NCBI RefSeq assembly: GCF_021155765.1
Contig: NC_060114.1
Location: 7,006,001-7,070,000 of the forward strand
Direction of reading: 5' to 3'
Length of the DNA: 64,000 bases
Source: Diprion similis
Lineage: Eukaryota; Arthropoda; Insecta; Hymenoptera; Diprionidae
Position 1 is the first letter of the stretch, and each line of letters starts with the position of its first letter. Below are positions 27,301-38,349 of the stretch, piece by piece. The position numbers were made by a program, and so were the translations under genes. The notes under the pieces were generated by a model. It was given only the letters and a program-made list of their open reading frames with translations. It was not told the DNA's origin and did no database searches.

Positions 27301-30300
27301 AAAAAAAAAATCAAATTTATCATCTAAATACGAGGGATTTAATCACTCTTGAGATCTGGTGTACACTTTTCTGGTAATTTTGTGAAATCTCTTGAAATAT
27401 TTGAAATTATCGAAATCTTACGAAATCTTTCGAAACCCCTAAAATCTTGTGAAGTCTTCTGAAATCTTTTGAAATCCCTGGTATATTTTGAAATCCTTGT
27501 AATCTTGAAATCAGATGTACATCAAGTCGATGCGTGATTAACCCCCCGTCTAAATATTGCTTTCTTGAGTCATGCATGAAAATGTCGATAAAATAAATAA
27601 CTACAGCCAATTTCTAAAAACTAGGCTTACTCATAGGGTCGTTGACATCAAATCCTTCTGAGACCACTCAAATACAGTGCAGAGGCTCAATAGGGCGCTA
27701 CGGGACAAGGAAAGAAGCGATTTTTCATAAATCGGATGGACTCTACCCTTCACCACCAAGCGTGCAAACATTGCATTTGATGCGCAGCTTTATTGAGAGT
27801 TGTGCCTGAGATAATAGCTTGGGTCCTATCCAGAGCGGCTCTAGTGAGATCGTGCACTGTTTCAAAAGCAATATAACCACTGTTGACCAGTGTAATGAAG
27901 ATGCGATGAAAAAGAGCCAGACATTACCGTTTCCATTCAGCGAGTGTATTTTTTTCGTTTCTGAAAGTGAAAGTTCAGGTCTCATCACACTTACCCTGTA
28001 GCCACGCTGCAGCAGCAGAGTGCATAACCATCGATCCTCACCCTGATCGTACTGGACGTAGTGACGTGCCTCGGTTGACCTGGTCGTATATTTGCTCATC
28101 ACTCTATCGTCCATAAGTGCCTTTCCTCTGAAAAGCGAAAAGCACCCTGGACTGCAGAGCACACAGCCGATCGTGTGCTCGGTCGCCTTTTGTAGCCAAT
28201 GCCCGATCGCGTATTCGAACATCTGGTACCATACCATTGGACCTACAATGGTTTAGGTGTCAACTCGCCATGCTGCCATAGAATTTACGTAGAGTAGAAT
28301 CTTGACTGTCCGAATTTCAATCATACGATCCCTCAATTATCCGAATCATGACATGATTTATCCGAACGCTCAATTATCCAAATCATGACATGATTTATCC
28401 GAACGCTCAATTATCCCAATGTCAGGTGAATAAATACATATTGGCGCGAAGTAGCGTTCTTCATCTTCCAACGTTAGTTTGTTTGTGCATACATACTTTG
28501 TTTCTACCAAAAGTCTTTATCTGTTACTTGTAGCGCACACAGAGTTGACTGTTGTATATATACATACATTACTATCTCTTAAGAGGAAGTTCCAGTCAAT
28601 TTTAACAAAAAATGAATACATCTCTGAAACGATGGCACGCAACAGATTGTTCCTTTGGGATTCGATGATTTACGAGTCTTAGGAACTAACGAAGACGTGA
28701 AAATATCGGAATCTGGAAAAAACGGATGAAACAGGTTTTATAGAATTTACGAGTCTCGGAGGCTGGCATGACAGTTTTACCAAGGGATCTTGCATATTTG
28801 CTTCACGCGCACTCTGTCGATCGATTGTCGAAAACTGTCATTTACATGGTTTCATATACAGCTCTGGAAATGAAGCCGCGTGTCTCTGTTGAACATAAAA
28901 TCGGGCCGTCACTGCCCGAATCGCGCCAGCAATGTGCAGGCTTGGAGAATAGTCAAAATAAATGACAAGTGCAATCAAAAAAAGGAATTTTTTCTAGATC
29001 TCAATGGTTTTCATGACTTCGTTAGATCCTATTGCTTATAAATCATCGAACCCTAAAGAAACAATCCACTAGGTAGCATCCTTTTGGATATATATTAATT
29101 TTTCGTCAAAATCGACTGGAACTTCCTTTTAAGATAAAAACTGAAGTTCGATTATCCGAGCTTTTTAACATCCGAATTAGGTTCGGTCTCAATTAATTCA
29201 GATAATCGAGATCCTACTGTATTTCGAAATTACCTGACCCCACAGGATGAATGCGACCACACGCCGCGCCCAGGTTCTTGTTTCTCTTCATCAAATCAAT
29301 CAGAAGCTTAACGGCGTTGGGTTGAAAGTCAATGTCGCCATCGAGGGTGAGGAGGTATGTGTTTTCAGCAATTATCTCCTTCCGATCGACGCTTATTGGC
29401 ATCTGCATTAATCGGTGTCCGAGGAGATAATACATGTACATCACCTAGAAAGTACAGACATTACTGAAGCTGTACTTTTTTTTTGCTTATGCTATACGAT
29501 GTCAGCATCAAACATCTGGCCCACTCTCACCTGGCTCCAACGTTTTCTATGCCGAATCTTGCTCTTGTCCTTCAAATGGGCGATCATCGTCGTCTTACCC
29601 GGTAGCGTCCAGACCAAACGACCGCCATAAGGCGTCGGATATTTTTTCGGCGCACTAACGTGAACTCGGGTTTGATGGACGTCAGAAGCGGCTTCGTCTA
29701 GCACGTTCACAAGCAATCTCACAAATCGGTTCACCTGCGAGTCGTTGATGTCGTGATCGGACACCTCAAAGGCGTCGTCGAAGAAAATGTGAGCTGAGGA
29801 GATGGGGTTCAGGAGAGATTTGTATCATTAGTGAAAAGTTGATACCTGACATCTTTTGAATTATTGTTTACGCTAAGTTGTTCTCTAGTGATTAATTATT
29901 TGTTTACACTTCTTCAAAATTCACTACATGCGGTCGAAACTTACTCTCCAATTCGTAGTAGTCGGGATCAACCACGTTCAGAAAATTTTGGGCGTTTCTT
30001 CTGGCGCATTGATCCTCGTCCAATCGAAGTATGCTCTTCAGAAAATCGATCATCTCGTCCTTATTCTCGTGCCACATTGTAGCGCAGACGTAAACCCTCG
30101 TTACCAGATCACTGGTGTAGGTAATGGTCGTGCCCAGAGCGGAATCATTGGTTTGTTCGTACGGAGTGTAATCAGAGTCGCTGTCATCCTGTTTTTTTCT
30201 CTTTGTTTTGGTTTTACTCGCCGCATTCTATGGGCATGAAATCATGTTTGATCGGTACTTTTAGTCAAAAAACGTTGTGCTCACCTTGGCCGAAATTTCT

Positions 30301-32252
30301 GGCTGGTCGTCACGCCGCCTGTTCAGTGCCATTGCTTGATCGACGAGAAGTGTATCGTACATTGGCGTAACGAAGAGCTTCTCAGTTGAGGCAAGACGTT
30401 CACATTTTGGTGTCCAAATTTGGATCGTTACCCAAGTATGGGACAGTAGCCACAAGACCCAGACCCAGGCGTGCTCTTCCAATATAAAATCGGTGAGGAA
30501 GTTGAAGGTTGGAGAGTCGAAAAAGAGGTGATCGGGAAGCGTGCCGTGGAAAAAACAGGGATTTCGATTTCGAAGACTGCAGGCTGCGGTGAGAAGGGAA
30601 ATTGACGTTGGGATTGTCAGGCTGATCGGTAACGCGAAGCTGAACTCCTGTATCATTATCTTACACGCGAATTTACCTAAAAAAGAAGAAACGAACGATG
30701 TGACGAAGCTAAGTCGAAATTTGGAAACCAGCTTAAAATCGCGTTTCTCCAACTCACCAAATATGTAGATGAAATATGCTGCAAGCATTTGCATCAGTAA
30801 TACGTATATCGGGGTTGAGAACGTCGTTGTGATAACCACCGATATTCCGTTTGGGACAACTTCAGACAGTTCCGGAATCGTTCCGCCGCCAATGGTTAAC
30901 TGGACCTCAGTGACGGTGATGTTGTGGTTGCTGAAGGTATTCCCGGCCATGGTGAAAATGTGACTTACTGTGTTTCCCTTGAAGTGCAGAATCAGTATGG
31001 AGAATGCGAAAAACGCAACGATTTTCCATACGGAGACGAAGATGTAAGTGAAGTACCTCGTGTACTTCAATTCCTCCTCAATTCGACCCAGCGAGCTTAT
31101 TATCTCTGTGGTTTAATGCCAATTCACCCATCGATCATCGGATTATTATGTTTAGCAGTTGGATTTCGCAATTTTAATTAATTACTCACCCACGGGACTG
31201 TGGATGGTGACGTAATTCCCCCACCATCGACAGGACACGAGAATAAGCGAGACTGGAGTCAGCCACAAGCTTGGATTCGAGGTCTTCTGGATCGGCCAAG
31301 CTATGAAGGAAGTCACCTGTGCAGCCAAGGCAACGACGTCGGCTAGGATATACGGAAGCTTCCTTACCCCGTCAACCTTTTCATTCCTCGAAAGAAGCCC
31401 TGCGATTGAAATCAAATTTCGGATTTTGTTATGCGGTTTGGTTTTTGCCAATTTTCGATTATAACGTACCGAGTAACGCTGGCACAAAACATACACAATT
31501 CATCAGCATTGCTCCCTGGATGACGTCTAGGTCGGGCAAAATGCTCATGAATAGTAACGCAAGTCCAATCACGTGTAGCGTCTCCATTGAAAACACGAAG
31601 ATGAAGTGAGCGGCTTTGGGCTTCCTCGACGATTTAAAGACGCAGATTCTCACGCTCCGGATCAGCGTACCAATTTCGGGCACCGCAAACCCGATCAGTA
31701 TGCACCATATCCACGACACCCTTTCCTCTTCCGGTAGCACCGCAACGAAAGTTTTTTCCGTCCCTAGTGGCAGATCAAAACATTGGAGACTCTTTCGTCA
31801 CGCTTGGTAGTCTACCGGATCGTTGCAAATTACCTAGAAGCCGGTTGCAGTACGAAACCGTCCGGTTAACCCGGAGCTGAGAGGTCATGAGGAGAGCCGT
31901 TCCCTTCGCGATCACGCCGCAGCTCAAGACTATCGCGAACACGATGGTATAGACCAATAGTTTGAGGATCTTCAGCGTGACTTCGATGCACTTCTGATCT
32001 GCCATCGAACCGGAGTCTCTCCTTAACGGCGGGTTGCGGAACACGTCCCATGCCTTGGTGTCTCCTGATGACCTTTGGACAGTCGTTGGAAATGGAATCG
32101 TTCACGCGATGCCGAATATGGGTAATGGTCACTCACCTTTCACCGTATTCGTCCTGCACCGTCAAGGGCGAACTTTCGTCGTCGAAAAAATCGTCCATGT
32201 CGGTTGCTTCCGCACCTTCTCCTGGGATGCTGGGGTTTTGATTCTTCAACAT
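23744..32252 (-). CDS. Chitin synthase, tandem copy B
   Basis: Second chitin synthase, same reaction as copy A. Exons: 32252-32137, 32072-31834, 31763-31470, 31399-31190, 31105-30758, 30676-30285, 30227-29945, 29793-29531, 29444-29234, 28242-27995, 26743-26551, 26442-26288, 25930-25625, 25536-25289, 25220-24923, 24839-24663, 24580-24413, 24316-24088, 24009-23744; all phases agree, 1547 aa. Acidic N-terminus FFDDESSPL, CATMWHE (581-587), LDGDIDF (DGD 750-752), EDR (854-856), QRRRW (891-895) and WGTREV (1074-1079, preceded by Thr) are intact, so it should be active. It has a Lys-rich acidic linker (TKTKRKKQDDSDSD) before the catalytic domain. The junction of exons 1 and 2 is the least certain: 32137/32072 was chosen for its GTGAGT donor; a donor at TACG|GTGAAA paired with TCATCAG also keeps frame. 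In-frame sequence extends upstream of the ATG to an acceptor-like CTCAG, so a further 5' exon is possible. The last intron is open (see 24010-24087). Confidence 0.94.
24010..24087 (-). other. Stop-free 78-bp last intron of chitin synthase B
   Basis: The intron between exons 18 and 19 has a good donor (GTAAGG) and a CTAACAG acceptor, is 26 codons long and contains no stop in the reading frame. Retention would insert 26 residues (Leu/Lys-rich, containing LDFEKLYKLL) into the C-terminal tail and give a 1573-aa protein. The equivalent 90-bp intron of copy A has in-frame stops. Confidence 0.75.
24365..24392. repeat. (CT)n microsatellite in intron 17 of chitin synthase B
   Basis: Uninterrupted CT dinucleotides inside the intron that separates the last membrane-helix exon from the C-terminal tail exon. 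Confidence 0.95.
27382..27513. repeat. Degenerate GAAATCTT-type tandem repeat in intron 10 of chitin synthase B
   Basis: About a dozen imperfect units of roughly 10 bases resembling GAAATCTTTT occur in a row. They lie in the 1.25-kb intron 10 (26744-27994), which holds nothing else that I recognise. Confidence 0.7.
28292..29219. mobile_element. TIR element in intron 9 of chitin synthase B, pogo/Tigger-like
   Basis: The left end GAGTAGAATCTTGACTGTCC and the right end, read in reverse complement, CAGTAGGATCTCGATTATCT are imperfect inverted repeats ending in GAAT. Both ends abut a TA dinucleotide, as in the Tc1/mariner/pogo superfamily. An internal inverted pair (about 28577-28606 and 29105-29136, sharing GGAAGTTCCAGTC) and a direct repeat of a 37-base unit containing ATTATCC (28333-28415) are present. 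No transposase frame survives, so it is non-autonomous or decayed. It makes intron 9 (28243-29233) almost entirely transposon. Confidence 0.75.
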
Positions 32253-33480
32253 GTCGTGATCCTTCGCTGAGGAGGAAAGAATAAAAGCCTTAAACGTCCA
32301 GAAAATCTGATGACATTTACATGACGGAGATATGTAATCGCCGCCGCGATTTTAACGTCGATCTTATCTGCGGTGACTAGACAACCAGTGCCTAAATATC
32401 ATCAGGTAAACCTGTTGTAATCAGGTCGCGACATAAGTGTATACAATGGTATTCGATATCGCCTATCTTTTGTTCCACACGGGTATCTTGATCAATGGCA
32501 ACCGCGTACGTCGTTAAATTTGCGAATTGTCGAAAGGTCGACATTGTATTTTACACGATCATACTCAGTGACGCAGTTGCCAACCATCAAATCTCCAACT
32601 TAGTCGACCGTAAAATTGAAAACGTATCACATTTTACGACACTGAAAAAAAAACACGACAAGGATGCGAGAAAATTGTACCATGGATAATACGATTGCTT
32701 TTCTTCAATGGAATGTTTCTCTACAGTAACGTTAAAGAATTTTTCCTCATATTCTGGTTTCACTCTGTATCGGATATCGTATTAATAACAACACACAGAG
32801 ATACTAATCGCACTTGAAGGGGCTTATTAAAATGCTAGGTATGAGCATGTATACTGCTCACTAGATATGATGCGAGATTATAGCTTGTTTCAATGAACGA
32901 TCAGTGTAGGGGATTTAAAGCCTGAACTACAGTTCGCATTTTAACCCACCCTAGCTATGAGTAACACTAATCATTAGGCACAAGCGTTTAAACCTGGATT
33001 AGCTTTTATTACTTCTTGTATAGTCATATGGTAACCCGGTTACCAGTCTAGCCACATGTAGTTGGATTTCAAGTTACTTAGTTCTCTACTAAAGAGATTA
33101 TCATGCTCGACCACTAAAGCGGTCAAAGTTGTTTCGTTCTCAGCGAATCATCGATTCTCGGATCTGTTATCAACGACCACGTGGCTTGGTATTTATAAAT
33201 GAGTTCATCAATATCAAGAATTATTCCTAGGAATTCCTAGATTAAGAATTCCTTTCATCCGAGAGATATTTGTTTTCTTTAGGCACGTCAATGAGCAGTG
33301 ACTACATTTTGAAAAAATTTTATAAGCAATGAAAGCCGATGATGGCACTACAAAAAGAATTTTTATCTTCAAGCTGTCCTGCTTAACAAGCAGTAGATTA
33401 TTTGAACAATGTCCCAATGATTTCAAAATAGAAACATTTCTGATGGTGTCAGATGACTCCTTGATCCAAATTAATGATTA
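32253..33480. other. Upstream region of chitin synthase B
   Basis: Should hold the promoter of copy B and possibly an untranslated exon; CTCAG just before the start codon would serve as its acceptor. No coding exon is seen. The rest is unremarkable AT-rich sequence. Confidence 0.5.
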
Positions 33481-33533
33481 TATTAAGGTTCGACAGTTTG
33501 ATAACAAATCCAAACCAACTCGATGTGGCTCTT

Positions 33534-33577
33534 CAGTCTCTTCGAAGGCGTGGGTTCGTATACCACCGCTGCCACCA
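33534..33577 (+). pseudogene. 3' half of a tRNA-Leu with CCA end (tRNA relic)
   Basis: CAGTCTCTTCG followed by AGGCGTGGGTTCG, CCACCGCTGCC and ACCA matches the variable arm, T arm, acceptor strand and discriminator of eukaryotic tRNA-Leu. The 5' half, with D and anticodon arms, is missing. The T loop is changed (GGTTCGTAT where GGTTCGAAT is usual). A CCA follows the discriminator; nuclear tRNA genes do not encode CCA, which points to reverse transcription of a mature tRNA or its 3' fragment. Not a functional tRNA gene. Confidence 0.7.
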
Positions 33578-33904
33578 GTGTCATGTCCGTTACGCATTAT
33601 TAAATTCCCACGCAAAGTAACCACTCCCGAAGGCCTTGGATAAGATGTTGAATAATGGTTCCTTCTTGGTCGAAACATGGTTTATTTGAGAATATGACTA
33701 TTGCAATTGCATATAGAGTAGAGATGTGTGTTTGAAGAGAGTAGGGTTTTGAGTGAACAAAGGATGTAAAGAGAGAGACGTGCAGAGGATGCCTAAGAGA
33801 AGTAGAAGGTGCTTTTCAGCTGTGTGCAAGCCGGAGGAGACGTGGAAGCTAGAGGAACAAGATGAGTAGTAAGAATATGGCATGTACCATATTCTTTCAC
33901 TTAC

Positions 33905-34351
33905 AAGGAGAGGTCTCCCACAGTGTAACATGGATTTTGATGAAATTGAAGGAGGTGACTCGGGGTGATGTCAGAAGAATTTTAGACCCCCAAACATACT
34001 CCACTGGAGCCTTGTTTTCGAGTTATTCGCAAAAAATGTTTTTAGAATTCGGCTGTCATGAAATATACTCGTTTTAAATAAGAAATAAAATTTTGGGATA
34101 GACAAACAATTGAAAATTGCACGTTATATATCTGAAAATCTTATTCCTTATTTAAAATGAATGTTTTTCATGATAGCGGATTCCTGTTCCGCTCCGAGTT
34201 TAAGTTATTTAAAAAAACTGTTTTTTGCGAATAACTCGAAAACAAGGCTCCAGTGGCACATGTTTGGGGGTCTAAAATTCTTCTGATATCACCTCGAGTC
34301 AGCTCCTTCAATTTCACCGAAATCCGTGTTACGCTAGGTGAGTCCTCTCCT
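33905..34351. mobile_element. Foldback element with about 180-210 bp arms
   Basis: The left arm (33905-34085) and right arm (34140-34351) are inverted copies sharing GAAGAATTTTAGACCCCCAA, CACTGGAGCCTTGTTTTCGA and GTTATTCGCAAAAAA. A short AT-rich spacer separates them. No protein is encoded. It is a non-autonomous foldback or MITE-type repeat. Confidence 0.85.
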
Positions 34352-37137
34352 CGTTGGTCAGATAAAGAGAAAACCCGAACCTCGATCATCTCGTCTCTTC
34401 GAACACTTCGACCACCAGCTTTCGCAATTCCTTTACTGCACAATGATTTCCCTTTTGTTCACGATTTTCGGTGAACCAGTCACCCACTTGTGATCAAGCT
34501 TGATCAAACAGCCAGCGTCAATCTGCGAAATTAGTTTATTGGTAGCACAGGTGCTGCAGGCCACTGGCCAGAGACTGACTGAACTTCTTTCCCCGTCTCA
34601 TGGCATCGGTATCCGATGTTATCAATAAGGTTACTCGAATCTGATATTGACCACACCGTGACGTAATTGAAATATTTATTGTTGGTTATGTATCAAAAAT
34701 GACACACTCTTACTCAATTCAACTGAAAGTTCGGCTCATCAATTATACAATATAACAATTGATCGATCGGGCACGATCAGCCTCGATGCATTTTGTATGT
34801 CATCGTAAGTGAGTTATTGTTTCTGGGAAATTTTGAACTTTCGTACTAATCATTATCAAAAGTTAGATTTTTTTCGACTTTACACCCATGTCATATTTTT
34901 TGAAGCAATGGTTTTACTCAACGATCCCTGATCGAAACATTTTATTCGGTAGGAGTCCCGTAGACGTGATTTGGCCGTGAAACGTCATCTCGAACCATGA
35001 TTTATCCAAGTTCGAACGTTTCGTTTAAATTTTTGACGGCCTATGATAGCATTTCGACGAGAGTCAAGTATTCTATTTTTCGAAAACTGATTCCGTTTTT
35101 CTGTTTTAATTTTTTTTATCAATTTGTCCATTGCATGTAAAAATTAAGTTCGTGAACGTCACGTCACCCAGCGTATAAAAAGTGCAGGCAAGTAAAAAAA
35201 AAATTGAAATCGTAAACAATAAGTGTAATTATTAAAATAGAATGTTTCGAAAAGATAACAACGGATATTTGATCAAAGATTGAGATTGGAAGGAGAGCTA
35301 GAACAAATTGAATGGAGCTTCACACACTTATTCTTTGCCTTGCGCAAATATCCTTATATTAGGATGCGATGGAACAACTACCAATCAAAAAGTACTTCGT
35401 CTTCTGATTTAAGATTTAGTCTGTTATTTAAAAAAAGCACTATTTCAACTTGGAAGTGATGTTGCAACAGACAGTTTGCTTCATGAGTGGCAATTATTGC
35501 AAACCGAAAAAGATCAAGACGGTAGCCAAAATATTCGAATGGATCCTTACTGTTCACAATTTTTTTTTTCTCTGTACAAAGTTTGTCATATGCTTCGTTG
35601 TCAAAACTATTTTGTGTCTTTCACATGGTTAAGCTGATGTAAAATGTAGATTTCATCATCGGATCGAAATTTAACTGACTTACTATGTTTTTTCTTTTGG
35701 TTATTTGTTTTACATTCATCGTGAATTTATTTTTTGTGCGTATTCCGGTCACTTTTAGATATTGCATTCATGTTTTTCAACCTCTGCAAGTCATAGGATC
35801 GTATTTTTGGATGGCTAGACCACTTGCAGTCGTTAATTAATTTCTGTAAAAATTCTGAAATTTGTCATTTAAAGAATCAAAGTATCCCTGCAAAATCACA
35901 ATTTTCTTTATTACGTTCTTACTGATTCCATCTTCAAACCTCAGGAAACAATTGATGGCTAATCCGAAGCTTGTTGAGCGTCGACTAGGTATATCAGCAT
36001 GATAAAGTTGGACGTATTCGATGCGTATCTTACGATTTATTTTTGAATTTTTTCTTATCAGAATCAGAGAGATCGCTAACATCTGTTTTCAAATTTATCT
36101 TATATTAATTTTTGCATAGTGTTGAATCATTATACTTATCACTTTTACTCTCTATTGTCGATTAAACATATCCCGCGGTGGAAACGGTCGGTAAAAGATT
36201 TTTCATTCCATACCCTTAATTCGTCTTCATAATCTCTTATATAAATTTCATCGATTTTTATATTTTTTTTATTACTTAATTAATACTTATTTCTATTCTT
36301 CTTCCTCTTTAATTTCTTTCATTATTATTTCTCGTCGATTCTTTACTTCGCTGAGCCTATTCTCCTTACCGACGACGATGGTAAACAACGTTTACGTCAC
36401 TAGAGAAAGTCTTAGTGTTTGTAAAGACTGCCACAGGAGGTCAGTGGTGGATACTATGATATAAGACAGGATATTTGTCAGGATAAATTTCATTTCATTT
36501 TTTAAAAATAGGCTGAAGGTTCGAAGATCAAGTTCACGTTATAAAAAGTTTGAAAAAAAAAGTCTTTTGAGGAATTGCAATTTTCTTGTTTCACTCTACT
36601 ATTCATGAGATTCTTTTTTTCTTCTAATCCTTGTATTCTCATCTGCCTGCTGTTACTTTAATTCAGTAGTGAAGTCAATTTCACACCAGAAGCTGCATCA
36701 CCGTCTAATGAGAAAATATTTTTTTACTCAATAAAATTTATCATCATCCGATACTACCGCAGGTCAATTAATCTCTGAAAACTGTTGACGAGACTTTTCA
36801 AAAATTATTTTACGATAAAGTCAATGTGAAAAATTTCGGTAACGATAAAGCAGATTTTGAATTTGATTTACTTGCATGAATTAGAATTCAGAAAATCTGA
36901 CGAAAGATTTTTATGGTTCTTTTTATAGAAACGAATGGTTCAACTTTTCGTGTATTTTTGCATCATTTTTCTCAAGGGTTCAAACTCTTTGCAGAGCTGC
37001 ACGGAGATGGTTTTGGGTTTCGGGTGCATCATCATCAGGAATACATTCAACCACACATTTATAGTCGCGTCGTTTGAGTGGGTGGTCATGTTGTGGATGC
37101 ATACATGCATGCGGGGCTGCACTTTGGATACGGATGG

Positions 37138-37172
37138 AAAAGAAGAAGAAGAAGAAGAAGAAGAAGAAGAGA
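37138..37172. repeat. (GAA)n microsatellite
   Basis: Eleven or so GAA triplets; the source of a Glu/Lys-rich false reading frame on + and a Ser-rich one on -. Confidence 0.95.
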
Positions 37173-38315
37173 AAAAAGAAGGCAAAGAAACAGAAATAGG
37201 AAAAAGAGTAGTGAGAGGTGCAGCGAAGTGACGGTGATCAGCCTCTCAGCTATTATTGTTAGAAGTGCAGCGTTGCATGCTGGGTCGCATTGGTTGTGGT
37301 TCGGTTCTGTTCTTCATCGCCTAATTCGTCCTTCCTCTCCGTCTCCCCCTCTTTGTTCTTTTACTTTTGCTTTATATTGTCCTTCAACTTACGCAAACTG
37401 ACACGAAAACGCGCGGAAAGATATTTTAACCTGCACGACTTGCAACATTTAACATAAAACACCCGGTAGATACTTTGAGAATATAATAAAAAGCGCGAAT
37501 TTAGAAATTTACTAATTTCCCATCATACCGGGAACAAAATGGAACTTCGTAATATCCAATTATCGTGGTGCCACACCGTAAAGTTATCAAATTTCGCGCC
37601 ATTTCTAAGTCCGCATTTTATTTGAGCGGTTAATTTGAAATTCGTTTAGTTATTACCTGTGAGATTAATTTTTTATTCTTCATTTGCGTACGGATTTATA
37701 GTAAATAAAATAGATTTTAATTTTCTTTTTTGCCTCGGTTTTCAACAAAATTCCAATGGTCGTGTGTTTGTTTCACTATTGGCATGTATAAAAACTGATC
37801 AATTGTTACGTGGCAATGGAACGCCGAGCGAGTATAAGTGCGGGAAATCATCTGACTATCAACAATTCTATAGTACGTATCATATTACAAACCAACAATA
37901 TTTCATCGCATGTTTTATAAATATATGTTTAAAAAAGAAACGTAATTGATATTTATAAAATAGAAAATCATAAAGAAAAGTTAAAGATACTTAATACATA
38001 ATAACTCAAACCAAGAAACAACAATAATTTTTAGTTCAGAAATTTCAACCTTTGACAACATAATGAAAGAAGTCACGTGATGATAATATTCTCAGATTTT
38101 TCTCCAGATTTTTTTATATCGTCAATTCGTAAACAGTTCTTCTATTCTTCGTGAATTGAGTATTAAAGACAAATAAAATTATAGGCAACGAATACTTTTA
38201 TCTTTATCGCTCGTTTGCTCTCTTTCTCTCTCTCTCTTTTTCTCTTTCTCACTCCGCAGATAAATGTTATTAATACAGCATCAAAACTGCGGTTTAAGCT
38301 CAGACAGAGCATCTT

Positions 38316-38323
<8 letters not shown>

Positions 38324-38348
<25 letters not shown>

Positions 38349-38349
38349 T
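38324..38349. repeat. (AT)n microsatellite
   Basis: A 26-base run of alternating A and T in gene-free DNA. Confidence 0.95.

Noticed and set aside
33534-33577. Functional tRNA-Leu gene
   Set aside because: The D arm, anticodon arm and 5' acceptor strand are missing and the T loop is altered.
33478-33678. Minus-strand protein containing GGSGGIRTHAFEETEE
   Set aside because: This is the well-known spurious translation of antisense tRNA-Leu sequence, not a protein.
36935-37401. Glu/Lys/Arg-rich and Ser-rich frames
   Set aside because: They derive from the (GAA)n microsatellite.
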